Shown: positions 1 through 13,210 of the stretch, piece by piece | Numbering within the stretch: position 1 is the stretch's first letter | How the letters are laid out: each line of letters starts with the position of its first letter | Assembly (NCBI GenBank): GCA_019914945.1 | Contig: CM034108.1 | Location: 630,001 to 694,000, forward strand | Source: Typha latifolia | Lineage: Eukaryota > Streptophyta > Magnoliopsida > Poales > Typhaceae | DNA length: 64,000 bases | Direction: 5' to 3' | Notes under the pieces: model-generated | What the model was told of the DNA's origin: nothing | Database searches by the model: none | Seen by the model: only the letters and a program-made list of their open reading frames with translations | Made by a program: the position numbers and the translations under genes

Positions 1-297
1 CAAAATCAATTAAATTTCTTCGAAAAATCCCTTGGGGGAGAGAGAGAGAGAGAGTATACTATTTAGCGAGGAACACTGTCTCTGCCGCTGTAACTGCTGA
101 GGCTAAACTGCGCCAAAGATCGTCTCCTCCTCCTCCTCCTCCTCCTTCTCCTCCCCGCTATATTTGGGCCCGGCAGCCAACCGTCGGCGGACAAAGATTA
201 GATTTCTCCCCCATCCTCACCCGATTCCTAAAAAATGCAGATTAGCCCCCGCGAATAGAAGAATCCCAAAACCAACATCGAAACGAAATAAATCCCA
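1..297 (+). promoter_or_regulatory. Proximal promoter and 5' leader of the cyclin D gene
   Basis: The only gene-free sequence upstream of the cyclin start. It holds a short GA run near 41-53 and a CTC/CTT-rich tract at about 124-155, a composition common in plant 5' leaders. No convincing TATA box or named operator was seen. The real promoter probably extends left of the window. Confidence 0.4.
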
Positions 298-1832
298 ATG
301 GAAGACGACTCCTCCGATTGCTCTGGCATCTCCATCTCCCACCTCATCTGCCAAGAAGACTGCACCGACTTGGACTCCAACGGCGGGAACGAGGAAGCCC
401 GCAAGTTTATTCCCGTCGGAACCGAAGACGAATACATAGAGAAGTTGGTGTCCAAAGAGCTCGCCTTTGAGAGCCAAGGCTATCACCGTTCCTCTCCTTG
501 CGACGAATGGTTCATCTGGGCGCGCTCCACAGCCGTCCGATGGATCTTACAAGTGAGCCCTTGGAAATTTGTTTATTGTCTTTAATCTAATCTTGGATAT
601 CCATTGTTGTATTGAGCAAGTCTAGTCCTTCGTTGTTCATCAGATGAGGATTTGTTACAGCTTCAACCACCAAACTGCGTATGTAGCAGTCTCTTACTTC
701 GATCGCTTCTTTGCGCGACGAGCCATTGATGTAAAGTGAAGCTATTTACTCTGTTATTGATCTTTTCTTTATTGTTTATCTTTTTCTCACATTATCTTAT
801 TATATCAGAAGGGGAAGACGTGGGCAGTTCGATTACTATCTATAGCTTGCTTGTCTCTGGCTGCAAAGATGGAAGAGAGCAAGGTGCCATTGCTGTCGGA
901 TTTTAGTGTAGAAGAGTATGAGTTTGATATCAAGGCAATACAAAGAATGGAACTACTAGTGTTAACTACTCTTGAATGGCGCATGAGCTCAGTGACTCCA
1001 TTTGAGTATCTAAACTACTTCCCTTCTAAGTTTGAATGTAATGAGAGATCAAAGGATTCAATGCATAGAGCTATGGAGTTTATTTTTGATACTATTGAAG
1101 GTTAGTTACAAGATAGATACACTTTTTTGTGGTTACTTTAGCAAAAGTCTTGCTATTTCTTTCTATCTCATATGCTTTTTGGTGAACGCAGTGATGAATA
1201 CTCTAAACTATAGGCCATCCACTATGGCTGCAGCTGCCATATTAGCCGCATCCAATGAGAGATTGACGAAGGAATTAGTGGAATCAAAGATGAGCACACT
1301 TACCCTTTGTGGGTCCTTAGATAAGGTGCCCTCTCTTAAGCTAAGAGAATTCTCCTTTTGATTTGCTGCACTATTGCATACCGACAATTACATTGTAGTC
1401 TTATTGAGAAAAGAACAAAAAGGCTCCTTTTTCGTTTGCAAATGGGCTTCTTATACTTCTCCCCTCTTGCTCCTTGAGAAAGAGACAGTGAGGTGATTTT
1501 TGCAAATATACATGAAAAAGGAGTCAACTTTGCAAATATGTCAAATGATAAAAGTTTTCGCAGTAAGACAAATGTTGGTGGATCTAGTGTTTATGGAAAA
1601 AATAGTCAGTTGATATTAAGTGATTTGACTCCAATATTATCCTTCATTTCAGGAGAATGTATATGCATGCTATTATGCAATGTATCAAGAGTCATACAAG
1701 AAGCTGAAGATATTAAGGAGGTTAGCTTCTTCAGAATTGTCAGCAAACTGTTCCAGTGTTACTGATGCAGTTGATGTCACAGATACTGCCTCTTTCACCA
1801 CTACAGGCAATAAGAGGAGAAAGTTACAATAG
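298..1832 (+). CDS. CYCD5: D-type cyclin, D5-like
   Basis: D-type cyclins bind A-type CDKs and phosphorylate retinoblastoma-related protein to drive G1/S entry in the nucleus. Exon model: 298-552, 644-730, 809-1100, 1192-1325, 1653-1832, giving 315 residues. The retinoblastoma-binding LxCxE motif is visible as LICQE at residues 16-20. The cyclin N domain runs from about residue 55 to 190 and includes YFDRFFARR and the AACLSLAAKMEE-like helix (here ACLSLAAKMEES). A shorter cyclin C domain follows, and the tail ends in a basic RRK cluster. All five exons join in phase. The ATG is the first in frame. The D5 class is my judgement from overall resemblance; D6 is the main alternative. The protein lacks an obvious PEST-rich C-terminus, which is usual for shorter D5/D6 forms. 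The next gene, CAP-G2, also serves cell division but has its own promoter. Confidence 0.9.
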
Positions 1833-4017
1833 CACATAGTAATTAAAAATGCCCTGGCATTTCCTTTTTTTAAGATGTCCATGGGCTTGGTTTGTTTGTT
1901 TTATGTCATTTTTTTTCACCATAATCTTTTGTTATTTTTTTTGGCAAAATTGCTCATTTGAGTGGTAAGTTTTTAGAATTTCTTGATTGGTGAGTTAGTT
2001 TGGAAAGGTTTGTTATTGAAAGATTAAAGAGTAGAACTTTATCCAGAGTAGGCAAAGAAGGGTGGCTGCAATGCAGAAGTCCAGAGGAGGTGACCCCATG
2101 AAGCCAGTGAAATAATGTTTGTGAATAGTGCTGAGAGCATTGAATCAGTTTCCCTTGATGATTTATAAGGGTCAGTGGAAGAAACAAGTGGAGATATCTA
2201 TCTACTCCTTGATGCAGCTCTTATCTCAGTCATGTTGGTGTCCATTTTGAGGGTTCTTGTCTGAGTCATTGAAAAAGACTGTAAAGCAATGGAATTGTGG
2301 TAGTGTGTTTCAGTGCATTTGTGTAAAGTTAGATGGATATGAGTGGATTTGATTGGTTTTTGAAAAGGAAATTTGATTGCATTCGTGTCTGCTTTGTTTT
2401 CTGCCATGGAATCATGACCAGCCTTTGCTTCTAGAAAGTAGAATCCAATGAACTTTTTTGTGCATGTTGAGCTCTTTATATGTACAATGTTATGCTTTTG
2501 GACATGCAGTTGCATCAACACATACTATGATTTGAGAAGATATATGGGATTATCCATCAAAACCCTACATAATCCTTGGAATAAAACTATTCATCTCTTA
2601 CATCCAAGTACAAAATGCTTGTATGGTTATAACTACAACCTATAAATTTATTACTTTGAAGCTGTATGCAGTACAAGTAGCCTTCTGGCTTTGCACTCTC
2701 GGATAAAGTCATGCCTCACCATGCAATCCAGCTGGTAAAAGTTCTAAAGAGCCACTGTCAATGAAATGCCCATGGACTTTCTCAGCACCATCATCTATCT
2801 CTGCAGCAACTCTTTTCCCCATGAGGAGTACTCTGTACTGCCTCTCTGAAGCATGTGGCATCTGAAGTTATTTTTCTCGCTTCAGTGTGCAAGCAGCAAG
2901 CCTCCTGTATAATCCTATCACCTCCACTCTCCACTCCTTGTCAATGATCAGATATAGCTGTGATTTGGTTCAAACCAAAGGCCATTGATGGATTGTTTTT
3001 AATTGCCTTGGCATTTGTCCATGCAGTCAAAGAACAGACTTGAAGACAAAGTTTGGTAAACTTGTTGGTTCAAATGTGTACCACCTAGAAGTAAGTGGTA
3101 CCCCTCTGGATGGCAGGTTGGCTCTTGGAAAGCACCAGGAGAGTGGGATTAAAATACAAGGAAAAGGGGTTGCAGTTGGAATTTTATGCAGTGGGTCTCT
3201 GAACAAAGGGTGTGATTCAATTGGTGGCCCTGCACAAATGTTGCAGGCTAAGCCAAGGAGAGTAGTTTAAAGATTTTAGCTTGTGAAGCCCAAGGAGGAA
3301 AAAGTTTACTATGTCTCAGTCTGGCCTGGTCAAACACACCCATTCTTATATTTGTTTTGAAATGGTGATTCTGTCTGCTAGTGTTGTTCCAGTACATCAT
3401 GAGAAGAATATTAACAATCTGAATTGTTTTTTTAGATTAAGGATTTGCGAGATGGATAAAGGGATGCTAATCCTTCCTTTCTTTTTTTATACCTTAAAAT
3501 CTATTGCAAAGAATTGAAGCACTGGTTCTCATTTCACTGACCTGGTCAATCTCGAGGTTTGAGGCAGTCACAGTACTCGAGTTTTGTGAGCCTTCCATGC
3601 TCTTTCTTTCACACAAGAACCTTTAACAATGAACTGGAAAGGTTTGATTGTTCGTGAATTGGTCGGTTTGTACTGCATTGATCATCTACGGGTAACGGGG
3701 TTAACGAAGTACAAAAGTAGAAACTATACGTAGTTTGATTTAGTTATAATTATAAATGTTCCAAGTCTTCTTCAATTACAACAATTATTAATGGTAACGC
3801 AAGATTTATATATAGTTCGCAAAGTACATTATTAAAAGCTAAATTTGGGTTGGCCCAAGTTAGATTTGAATGTGGTGAATTTATAATGGAGTTTTAGATT
3901 CAATAGAGGCCCATCAAAGCCAATCCACAGAGGGATAGGGGCTGGTCTGCGTTCGAGTTTAAGCCCACGAAGTAACACGCGCTCTAATTTTCCCAATTCA
4001 AACTACTCCCAAATCCA
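1833..4017. other. Intergenic: cyclin 3' UTR, then unassigned sequence
   Basis: The first few hundred bases are presumably the cyclin 3' UTR. The rest holds no gene I recognise. Two short frames stand out by composition: a 50-codon minus-strand frame at 2709-2861, preceded by an acceptor-like CAG, and a 76-codon plus-strand frame at 3040-3270. Neither matches a family I know and neither has a convincing partner exon. Sequence from about 3700 on is AT-rich and leads into the CAP-G2 promoter. Confidence 0.35.
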
Positions 4018-4025
4018 GCGCCAAA
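3852..4025 (+). promoter_or_regulatory. CAP-G2 promoter: site II elements and a consensus E2F site
   Basis: GCGCCAAA at 4018-4025 is the reverse complement of TTTGGCGC, an exact match to the E2F consensus TTTSSCGC, and ends 57 bases before the CAP-G2 start codon. Upstream lie GGCCCA at 3852-3857 and 3908-3913 and AGCCCA at 3962-3967; these are site II (TGGGCC/T) elements, which TCP factors bind in promoters of plant genes active in dividing cells. The sites are seen directly; their use is inferred. Confidence 0.6.
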
Positions 4026-4082
4026 ATTTCTAACCCCACCCAACCAAGCCCTACCGATCTCCGGCGATTCCACGGCGATCCA

Positions 4083-7000
4083 ATGGAGAAGCGCCACCGC
4101 TCCACCCTCCCATCATCGGTCGACGATCTGCTCTCCGCCGCTACTTCCCTATTCTCCTCCAATTCCGGTAAGTCCACCCTCAAAACCCAAATATGGTCTC
4201 TTACCCCTTCCTCCCCTCTCGTTTCCTCTCTCCCCTCCTCCCTACACCTCTCCATCTCTCAATCCGTCTCCTCCTCCAAATCCTCCTCGCCGACTCGCTC
4301 TTCTCGCTCTCCGCCGTCGAAGCGATCTCGCGGGACCCAATCACAAAACCTAGACGCAATCCACCTCAAGAACCTTCGCGCCTATGCGTACGTTGCGCAG
4401 CTCTGCCTCTCCCACCCAAAGAAACCCTTCCCGCCGTCCGAACTCCTCCCAGCCGTCAGATCCCTCCATGACGGCCTCGTCCTCTACGAGGCGGACCCGG
4501 TGCTTCTCTCCCAGGTCGCTGCCCTCTGCGAGGACTGGTGGAAGGCGCAATTGCCCGGTAGGGAGCAGCTCATCACCCAGTCTCTGCCCTTTTTGCTCTC
4601 AAAGTCGCTAACTATATGCAAGAAAGCGGACGTGAAGAGAGTTTACACTCTCCGGGAGGCTTTCATGTTGTTTGATTATTCCGACGAGAGCATAGAGGAT
4701 GTGAGATTGCTCCTTGTACGATGTGTGATCACACCGGTGTATTTGAAAACGGATGAAGGTAGAAGGTTTGTCGCATTTTTGCTCGGATTGAATGGGCAGC
4801 TTGCGAAGGAAGCTCTGGCGCTGATTAGATCTCAGATACCATTTGGGAGGAAGTCAGTTTTAGAGGCATATGGCGAGATTATTTTTAAGGCTTGGAAGGG
4901 GTCGGTGGGATGTCTGAGAGAGGAGATTGAGGATGGGTTCTTGCAAGGGTTGATTGAAGGCGCAATACACGCGAGTTCTAGGTCGTTGGCTGCGTCGATT
5001 AGGAGGGTGTTAGGAGGTTTCATTGATCAGCGGGCAACTGATGGAGTTGAGAAGCTTCTCTTCCGTCTCGTGGAGCCTGTGCTATTCCGATCTTTACAGG
5101 TACATTCTTTCTGCCTCTTCCCTCTTGTTCTTCCACTGTTATCAACTGCACTCCACTGCCAAGTTAGCTGCTCAAGTCCTTATAGTAAAATATTGTCATC
5201 TTAAGATACATGTCATTTTAGGTGTTTTAGCTGAAAAAGTATTAATTCTATGACTCTGGTTGGTCCCGTTCCATCTTTTGCACATCTTGGTCTTGGACAT
5301 ATTGCACTGTAGACCAAGTGACGAAAACAATCTTCTAAGGTATTTTTAGCTACACCTATTGTCTAGTAGTTAATACGACCAAATGATGGATTTTATATCA
5401 AGTTTTCTTTGTATCTTTTAAATCCATGGATATTTACATCTATAGCACCTCGTAGTTGTTAAATGACCTTTTTATTCTGTATATTTTTAGTTTTTAGCTT
5501 TGCATTTTGCTGCATTCCCAGTGGTGAACGTGTGATTAATGCAGGTTGCCAACTCCAATGTTCGTCAAAATGCATTATATCTATTCTTAGATATGTTCCC
5601 ACTTGAAGATCCAGATGTCACAAAGGAAGCAAAGGATACCTTGCTTGACAAACAGTTCTTTTTATTAGATAAACTTCTTTTGGATGATTGCCCTGAAGTA
5701 AGGACAGTTGCAGTTGAAGGATTGTGTCGAATTCTTCATCTGTTTTGGGAGGTTATTCCTTCATCAATGATTACAAAGTTTCTAGCGAAGATTATTGATA
5801 ATATGTCACATGATTCATGCAATGAGGTGAGGTTATCAACAGTGAATGGTGCTATATATTTACTTGACAATCCTCAGACTCATGAAATTATGAAAGTTCT
5901 TATTCCAAGATTGGGTAGCTTGGTCTTGGATCCTGTTCTTTCTGTTCGAGTTGCTATTGTTGATCTCCTTTTAGTTGTCCGTGATATTCATTCTTTCCAA
6001 TTTCATAAGGTATACACAAACATTATGAGTTACTGTAATATCTATTATTTCATCTTAAGTTGAAATAATAATTCAAGTTGCTTTATTGATTGGTTAATTT
6101 TCAGATAGTGGGTTTAGACACTCTATTGTCTTCTCTTGCAAATGATCACTCTCGTGTTGCTCAAAAGATCACGAGGCTTCTCATTCCCTCTTACTTTCCA
6201 TCGAAGTTGACTTTGAAGGAGGCATGTAGCCGTGTTGTTGCTTTAGTAAAAAGGTCCCCTGCTGCTGGGGCAAGGTTCTGTGAATTTGCTTTGTCAGAAG
6301 GGTCATCCTTGAGGTCTCTCATGGAACTTCTGAGGGTCTTTACCGGTTTAGCCTTATCACGGAAGGGCCTAAATCCAGATCAGATTGATGGTTTGCTTGT
6401 TGCATCGGCCAATATAATCCACGGACTTTCCAAGGAATCATCTAGTATGACTGCTCTGAGGGAGTTCTTTTCAACTGCCAAGTTAAAGTGCTTGCTTACT
6501 GCAGCAGCTTCTGAGCGTGCCCGGACTTCTATCTTGACCATTGCTTCCGCTGTATCTCCAGATAATTTGGCTGGATTACGTGGTGATTGTATGGACATCA
6601 TCCTGAATTCTTTTGAACTATCAGAGAATGTAGAGCAACAAGGATTAATATTGGCAGTTCATAAGTTGATGCTTTCTTGTGGTTGGTTTGATGACATGTT
6701 CAAAGCTCTGACAAAAGTTCTAGAAAGATCAGCAAAATCTGTCACATCAAATTCTGAGCTAGAGTTTGCTACTGCAGCGGCAGCAGCATCTTGGCAGATC
6801 AAATATCTGCTGAACACTGAAGATGCCCGGAATTCTATTCTAAAATCTCCAGTTTCCCGATCAACATTTTCTTCTCTGAAGACCATTTCACAATTGTGTA
6901 TTGAGCAGTGTTTGCACAGCGAGCATTTGGATATAGCACCTATCTCAGCATATATGTCTTTTGCAGTATATATGTCTCTTCAAGATATTGATTTAGCTGG

Positions 7001-8693
7001 TACAGAAAAACATGGTAGCAACAAGAATAATGATTTTCAGCAAGGAAGCTCTTTTCCAGAAGTAAGTTCTTCCAGCTTTATGCAACTGTTAATAAAGGTT
7101 CAAAGGTGTCAATCAGCCTGTAGAAAAGTGAAAAGTGAAATTTAGTCGTCCTTTTTCATGCTAATTGACTCCACTCAAAAGGCTTCATGTTTAGATTCTG
7201 AACTACAGAACTAGTAGTCTATCCTTGTTCAGCTTTTCCTCTGAATTGTGCATTTCTGATAGGAATCTAATTTTTTGATAAGTCAACACAACTTGCAGTG
7301 GTTTTCTCTAATATTTGCTATTTACCAGACAGAAGTTGATCGTTCAGTGGATCACTTACTGAACTGTGCTGAGAAGTTCTTTGGAAAACCTGTTCATGAA
7401 AAACCATGCAATACATCTTCCAAGCTCAAGCGTAGAAAGAAAGTTGTGGAGCAACAGAGATCCAGACATAAAGAAACTTTGGAAGGTACTGCTAATTTTA
7501 TTGAATGTGTTTATAAATTAAATGGAATCTATTTTTAGGAGCAATATATCATGTATTATTTAGTTTAAATTGGAGTTGTCAACCTGAGGATTTCTTTTGG
7601 TTCCAAAATAAATATTATACTTTGATCACCAGAACTCTTTTTTGACATTCCATATTAGGATCTGATTTATACGAGTTAGGAAATCCACAGTTTGTTGATC
7701 TAAACTTGTAATTCACTGTGACCTTTTCTTCATGTAGGTGATGAGCTCAAAAATGGTATTCATGAAGCAAGAGAAACAAGAAATCTGATTAAGCTGGTTA
7801 CAATGATACTTAAATTTTTTGTTGATGCTGCAACTATGAAGCTTGCTCATCATCACCAAGTAAGGTGCTTGAAGTTTGCATCTGCTTATATCCAGCACGT
7901 GTTATCTGCAATCAGAAGGCATCAGCAGCATGAAGAATCTCTCGAGGGAGAGAATTCAAAAGATATGCTGACACTTCTGAGGAGCTACTTCAGCTATGCA
8001 GCCAAGTTGCTCCATTTGGTGCTCACATCTTCAGATGAATCTTTGCCACCACCACGAGAGGCTTTCTATCTTGCAAATGATCTTCTAGACCTTCTACCCT
8101 CTGTTGAATCATGTCTAGGATCAAAGCACGCGTCCTATTTTGTTTCCATTGCCAAACAATGGCTTCCTGTTCTCGTATTAGGATTGGGTTGCAACCAACT
8201 GTGCGAGGCAACATATAAAGCAGGAGGACCTTCAAAGCTAGGTGACTTCATCGGGGAAGATTTTCCTGTTTGGCTTGCTGCTCTGGGCAAGGCCGAGTTG
8301 GTTGAACTAAATGAACTCAGCGAGAACGAGCAGGCAACTCAAATTACAGAGACAAAGGAATCTGTCTTCAGAAAGCTAGTACAGATGATTGTTATCCTCC
8401 TGAAGAAAGGAAGCCCGAGAATATTGGACGCGGTTAGCAGTGTCTTCTTTGCAGGTCTAGAGGTTGCACTTGAAAGAGCAGACTCTGGCTTGGTCTTAGG
8501 CCTCGTTCACTTCATATGTGTAAAGGTTTTGAGTAAAGATTGTGCTGTCCTAGATGAACTTAAACTAACATCTAGTTCTCTACATGAGTTCTTTCTGCAG
8601 ATAGAACGGTACCTCAGTGACCATGATGTTGATGACGGCCACAGGCAAGAATTGGAGAGTGCCAGGACATTGGTTAGGTCCATCTTGGTTTAA
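4083..8693 (+). CDS. CAP-G2: Condensin II complex subunit G2 (CAP-G2)
   Basis: CAP-G2 is a HEAT-repeat non-SMC subunit of condensin II, which compacts and organises chromosomes in the nucleus; in Arabidopsis condensin II loss causes boron hypersensitivity and DNA damage (HEB loci). Exon model: 4083-5099, 5545-6009, 6105-7061, 7329-7485, 7738-8693, giving 1183 residues, close to the family's usual length. Joins are in phase; the exon 1/2 join reads through LFRSLQ into VANSNVRQNA, a conserved HEAT segment, followed by FPLEDPD. HEAT-like helix pairs dominate roughly residues 290-520. A lysine/arginine-rich patch (KLKRRKK) lies near residue 850, probably nuclear localisation. The start is the first ATG after a clean leader. 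The N-terminal 100 residues are serine-rich and GC-rich compared with the rest. The E2F site just upstream fits S-phase-linked expression. Confidence 0.95.
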
Positions 8694-9332
8694 TGGTAGA
8701 TAAAGGATTTTTGGTTCTGTGGGGGAAACTCCCTTGAAACGCTTGAATTGTAACTTCAGGATTAATCTCAAATTCAGTCAGAATGTTGTAAAACAAGCTT
8801 ATCTCTGCTTGAATGTATGTTGGGAGAGAAATATGCAAGTCCTGAGAAATACAATCTGATCTAAGATTTTGTACAGCATATACTGTGTAATATACATGCA
8901 TTTTACTTTCACTTTTGTTCATCAACTTGTACTGCCTACAATTTATATTGTAGGCTGAGGACCACCCAGACCGACCGCGCCGGTTGGGCCCGATGAAAAT
9001 TATGCTCAATACTAACGACGTAATGCCATGGCGTGGCCCGGAGTTTGGGACAGGCAGGCCAATCGACTCATTCGTTGAGGTAATACAACAAACAGACTCC
9101 AGGCATCTGAATTCTTTCCATTTCGGACTCGCCCAATTATTCGGACCTCCCTTTCGCTCTCCTCCACCCACGTTGCTTGCTTCGACTAGTAGGTAAAGCA
9201 TCCCAACCCCCCCTCCCCTCCCCCCTCTCTCTCTCTGAACAAAACTAACTACCTTTCCATTTCCTCTGCCTCTTCTGATAGATATCATCGTCCACTGCTG
9301 AAACTTTCAGAGCCTTGAGAGAGACATCGCCA
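8694..9332. other. CAP-G2 3' UTR and promoter/leader of the next gene
   Basis: Short same-strand gap. The left part is likely the 3' UTR of CAP-G2. A site II-like TGGGCC lies near 8985, and C/T-rich sequence from about 9205 to 9235 precedes the next gene. No additional gene is visible. Confidence 0.45.
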
Positions 9333-11400
9333 ATGGCCAGAGAGACGGAGGCAGGTGGAGAGAGCTCGCAGCAAGCGCCGACGCCAGCGAGAATTCGTGT
9401 ACGGCCGGACCCCTTGTTGATCGTTTGCCGCTGCTTCAACGTCGTCACCGCCGTGACCGCCATCCTCTGCGCGGCCGTCAACGCCCTCTCCGCCGTCCTA
9501 TCCTTCAAGAATGGATCTGATGTAAGCTTTAATGACTCTTCTCCCTCTCGTCCTTTTTCCCATTTCTTTTTTTTTTTTTGCTCTTCCTCTCTTGATTCTG
9601 GTTCATGCAAAAGATCTTTGGGGGAATTTTTCGGTGCTACGCGGTGGTGATCTCGCTGTTCGTGGCACTCGTGGAGACTGAGTGGAGTTTTATTTTCAAG
9701 TTCTCAAAGGTGTGTTTAATTCTCAAAATATTTTATAGCTAATAGTTTGTACTTAATTTGCATTTAAATTGGCGTAATATATACATTCAGGTATTGGAGT
9801 ACTGGCCTGGTAGGGGAATGCTGCAGATCTTGTAAGTATCTTGCCTCGTTTACTGTGTGAATTTGGCGATATTTATTTCTTTGTTTGTTTGCTTGCTAAT
9901 TCTTTTTCCTTCGCAAGTCTCGCTATAATGACCAAAGCTTACCCAGACGTTGTAAGGAAGGATTTGGTTCTGCTTCAAGAGATCGCGAGCTATCTTCTTC
10001 TTGCTTGTGGTCTAATCTATGTGATCTCGGTAAGGTTGCTATTTGGTGATCCATGGTCGTTAATTCGCATGATGATATTTCCTCTAGCACAATCTAGTTA
10101 TTCGTGAGTGTGGATGTGCCAAATTTGGCATCCAATGCTTTCAATAAAATATGATATGGATTTTTTATTTTTTTTCTTCTAAATCTATTTGAGAGTAAAC
10201 AAGCTAAACTGTGGATAGAAATGAAGCAAGAGATATGATGAACTCAAGATTCATTAGTTCAACTGCTGTTGGTGAGATTAGCTTGCTTGTGCTCTATTTA
10301 AGTTTTAACACCATGTAACTCCAAAATTTTAGTCTAGAGTTCAATATATGTACTGCAAACTTATAGCTGCAAATATTCAGGGTGCACTGTGTCTTGGTTT
10401 CTTGAAGCGTGCACGGCAGAAAAAGGAAATAACCCGAGATCAAGCAGCCAGAGATCTGGAGGTAAGCATTTAGTCCTTTGCATGAAAGGATTATTGACCT
10501 TGGACAATATGGATGATGTTGTATTTTACGTTAGCATTCTACATTGCCATTGTTACTTTTGTTATTGTTTTACTTCTTGGATTTGGTTTTTACGTGGCCA
10601 ATTAATATCTTGAGGCAAGTATACTAGGAAATACTTAATCTAGCATCTCCATGAACTTTATTATTTGCTGGCATTCTTTTTTACTTGTGTCATACTCTTT
10701 AACTCAAAAGTTGAAGCTTGTATACTTCCCTACTTCAAATCTTGCCATTTTCTTCATTAGGATTGTGTCTGTGATATTCCCTTGATTTAGGAGCAAAATA
10801 CATTCCTTTTGTCTATTTTTTTTGTTCTTTTGGGGCACATTGATACATCACTTTCTTGGTTGAAATTGCCTCAGTCGAGAAGCCAATACTCCGACAGATT
10901 TTTGTGTCAATCTAATTATTAGATTCTGTCATGATTTTGGGTCCTGTGACTGATAAATTTCACTTGCAATGAACTTGGATGATGATAATATGACTGCTAA
11001 GGAAACAAGGAACTTATCTGTCCCTTCTTCTGTTTCCACTTTCCACTTTTGAGTTTTCTCGATTTAATTTTGTGTCTCATAAGAGCCCTGATTGGGAGTC
11101 AACTACTCTAGGCATTGTATTGTTTCAGTTCCTGTAACTCTTCTTGCTGTTAATCGTGCCAACTAATGTAAATGAAGTAGCTGTGAGTTGAACATGCATT
11201 TCGCATTCTATTTATGGATAATAATTTTGCTTGTCCATTTTTAGTTTTTCTGTTTGGGCTTCCCCCCTTCATTTTCGCTTTTCTAATTTCTGTAACTTTT
11301 TGTATATGTTTGTAAACTTGAAGTCCAATTCATGCTGTTTCAGGAATTGGAGCGACGTAGGGAAGAACTTGAGGCATTATTAGTTGCTGAAAGGACCTAG
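9333..11400 (+). CDS. COPI-associated / TVP15-like Golgi membrane protein
   Basis: Resembles the COPI-associated protein family (yeast Tvp15 relatives), small multi-pass proteins of the Golgi thought to act in vesicle traffic. Exon model: 9333-9521, 9614-9709, 9791-9831, 9918-10029, 10381-10461, 11344-11400, giving 191 residues, with every join in phase. Hydrophobic segments near residues 28-57, 64-82, 105-115 and 130-155 suggest three or four membrane spans. The charged C-terminus (REELEALL region) is predicted coiled coil and would face the cytosol. The conserved YWPGRG loop sits around residue 100. The ATG at 9333 is chosen because the frame upstream contains only a TTG. The last intron is nearly 0.9 kb. 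The family assignment rests on overall pattern and is less certain than for the kinases nearby. Confidence 0.8.
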
Positions 11401-13210
11401 CATAACCAGTCATACTGAATTTAATACTAATACCAATGAAGCAATATTTCATTTGACTCCATGCTTCTGTCCATTTAGTTGTCTGATGATCTTTGAAGAG
11501 TTGATGAGACTTGAGCTCTCCATCATGTAAGTTAATTATCCGAATCTTGACATAGATTACTTAAGAAACTTACATTCTTCTATGGACATCTTTGCATTTG
11601 ATTTGAGTTTTACTACTATCAATGCAATTTATTTTTCTACCATCCGTGCTGCATGTCATACTCTTTTTATTGTTATTTACGGTAATTTAGATTTACTTTG
11701 ATCATTTTTAATGTTAGGGTTTTTCAATTAAATTTTGAACTATCCTTTTGCCATGTTTTGCATATGGTGTTTTTTTATTTACAGATGTTGCTCTTGATCA
11801 TCAGCTGTTGCCATCTTGGAGCTCATGTGCTCCGTCCTTAATTCATCAGCCTAACATGCTCCGTGAGCCATGTTGCATTTGTTTTGTTTTTGTGTGTGTG
11901 TGTGTGTGAGAACTTTTCAACCAAGGCTATTTGCTGCATGCAGGCAGTGAACTTTTATTGTAATATGATATTCTCATGCTTTTGTATATCGATATTCCTT
12001 TTATTTCCTTCTTTCAGGAGTGAACCTTCGTTTCCATATCGATTTCCTTGTCTGCCAACTTTGAGATGTCATCGCTTACATTTTATGCACTATTTCATTG
12101 TTAATGTTTTATTTGAGCTCTGGGATGCTGCCTGCAGGCAGGACATAATTGAAGCGTCTTAGTTGGCCTACTGCTCCTCACCATGTTGACTCTCATCCTT
12201 CCTTTATGAATGTGGTTTTGACTCTGATGTTTCTAAAGTCAATATTTGTCAATTGAATAGTATATGAATGGTATTTAGGATTTCCTATTTGTCAAAATTG
12301 GTAACAAGTTGACTAATTCGTAAGAGATCGACGAGGATGGTTCTATGGTAGTCGGTCTAGTTCAAATATGGGATTATAAGGTGCTACATCAATAGTCTGA
12401 TTCGAGTCTACCACTTCCCATTTCCCAAACGCTAGTATGCCATTTCTCAGGCAGGTTTCCGAAACTAGGAAATAGGGGAATTGCATTTCTTCTTGGCACG
12501 CTCTCGACTTAGCTCAGCTCTTTAATATGTCGAAAAGAGCTAGTTTTTTTTTTTCGTCTAACCTATAATTATCATTATATTCTTAAAAAAAGAGAGGAAA
12601 GGTTCGACCTTGCAATATGCGGAACAAATAAAGATGAAAAAGAATTTTCTCCGCGAGAAAATTGTATGGACTTGCAGCGATGATCTTATCCCAAATTGCT
12701 GATATTAATTAATCGGTGAAACTAAAGAATTGTTTACAACACACATTAGAATAATAATAAAGCTTGAATTTATCTACAACCGACTTTTGACTCTTGACTA
12801 CGTTTTACAACAAATTCACCAATGGTGTGGACCTGGTCATAGAACTTCAACCCTTTCTGAAGTTCTTAGATACAACAAACAACAGCATACAAAATAAGCC
12901 TCCCTACAACAACAAACGACTCCCTACTCCTGTCCAAGATTGTTTACTGTGTGAGCGAGATCTCCGACTCCGCGGAAGGATGTGTCGACCTGCATTAGCC
13001 AGCATCTACAAGATTTCCTGTATCTTATAATTAGCAGACTTATAACTGCCCAGGCTGAGTTGCAGGAGCACGAAAAAGGAAAAGGCAAAAAAAAAGTGGA
13101 AGGGACTGAGAATCCTATGTACTATACAACTCAGCTCCTCAAGAGCTCAAATAATCTTGTTATGCAGCTGCTACTTCCCACATGCAGGGGAATGCACCAT
13201 GCCAGTCACA
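11401..13210. other. Convergent intergenic region with 3' UTRs
   Basis: The genes on both sides point into this gap, so it should hold two 3' UTRs and little promoter sequence. A GT microsatellite is at about 11891-11909. No frame has a recognisable protein match. The 12,300-12,700 stretch shows no clear repeat borders. Confidence 0.4.

Noticed and set aside
3040..3270. A 76-codon plus-strand frame with protein-like composition
   Set aside because: No family match, no initiation context or neighbouring exon; may be chance or part of a non-coding transcript.
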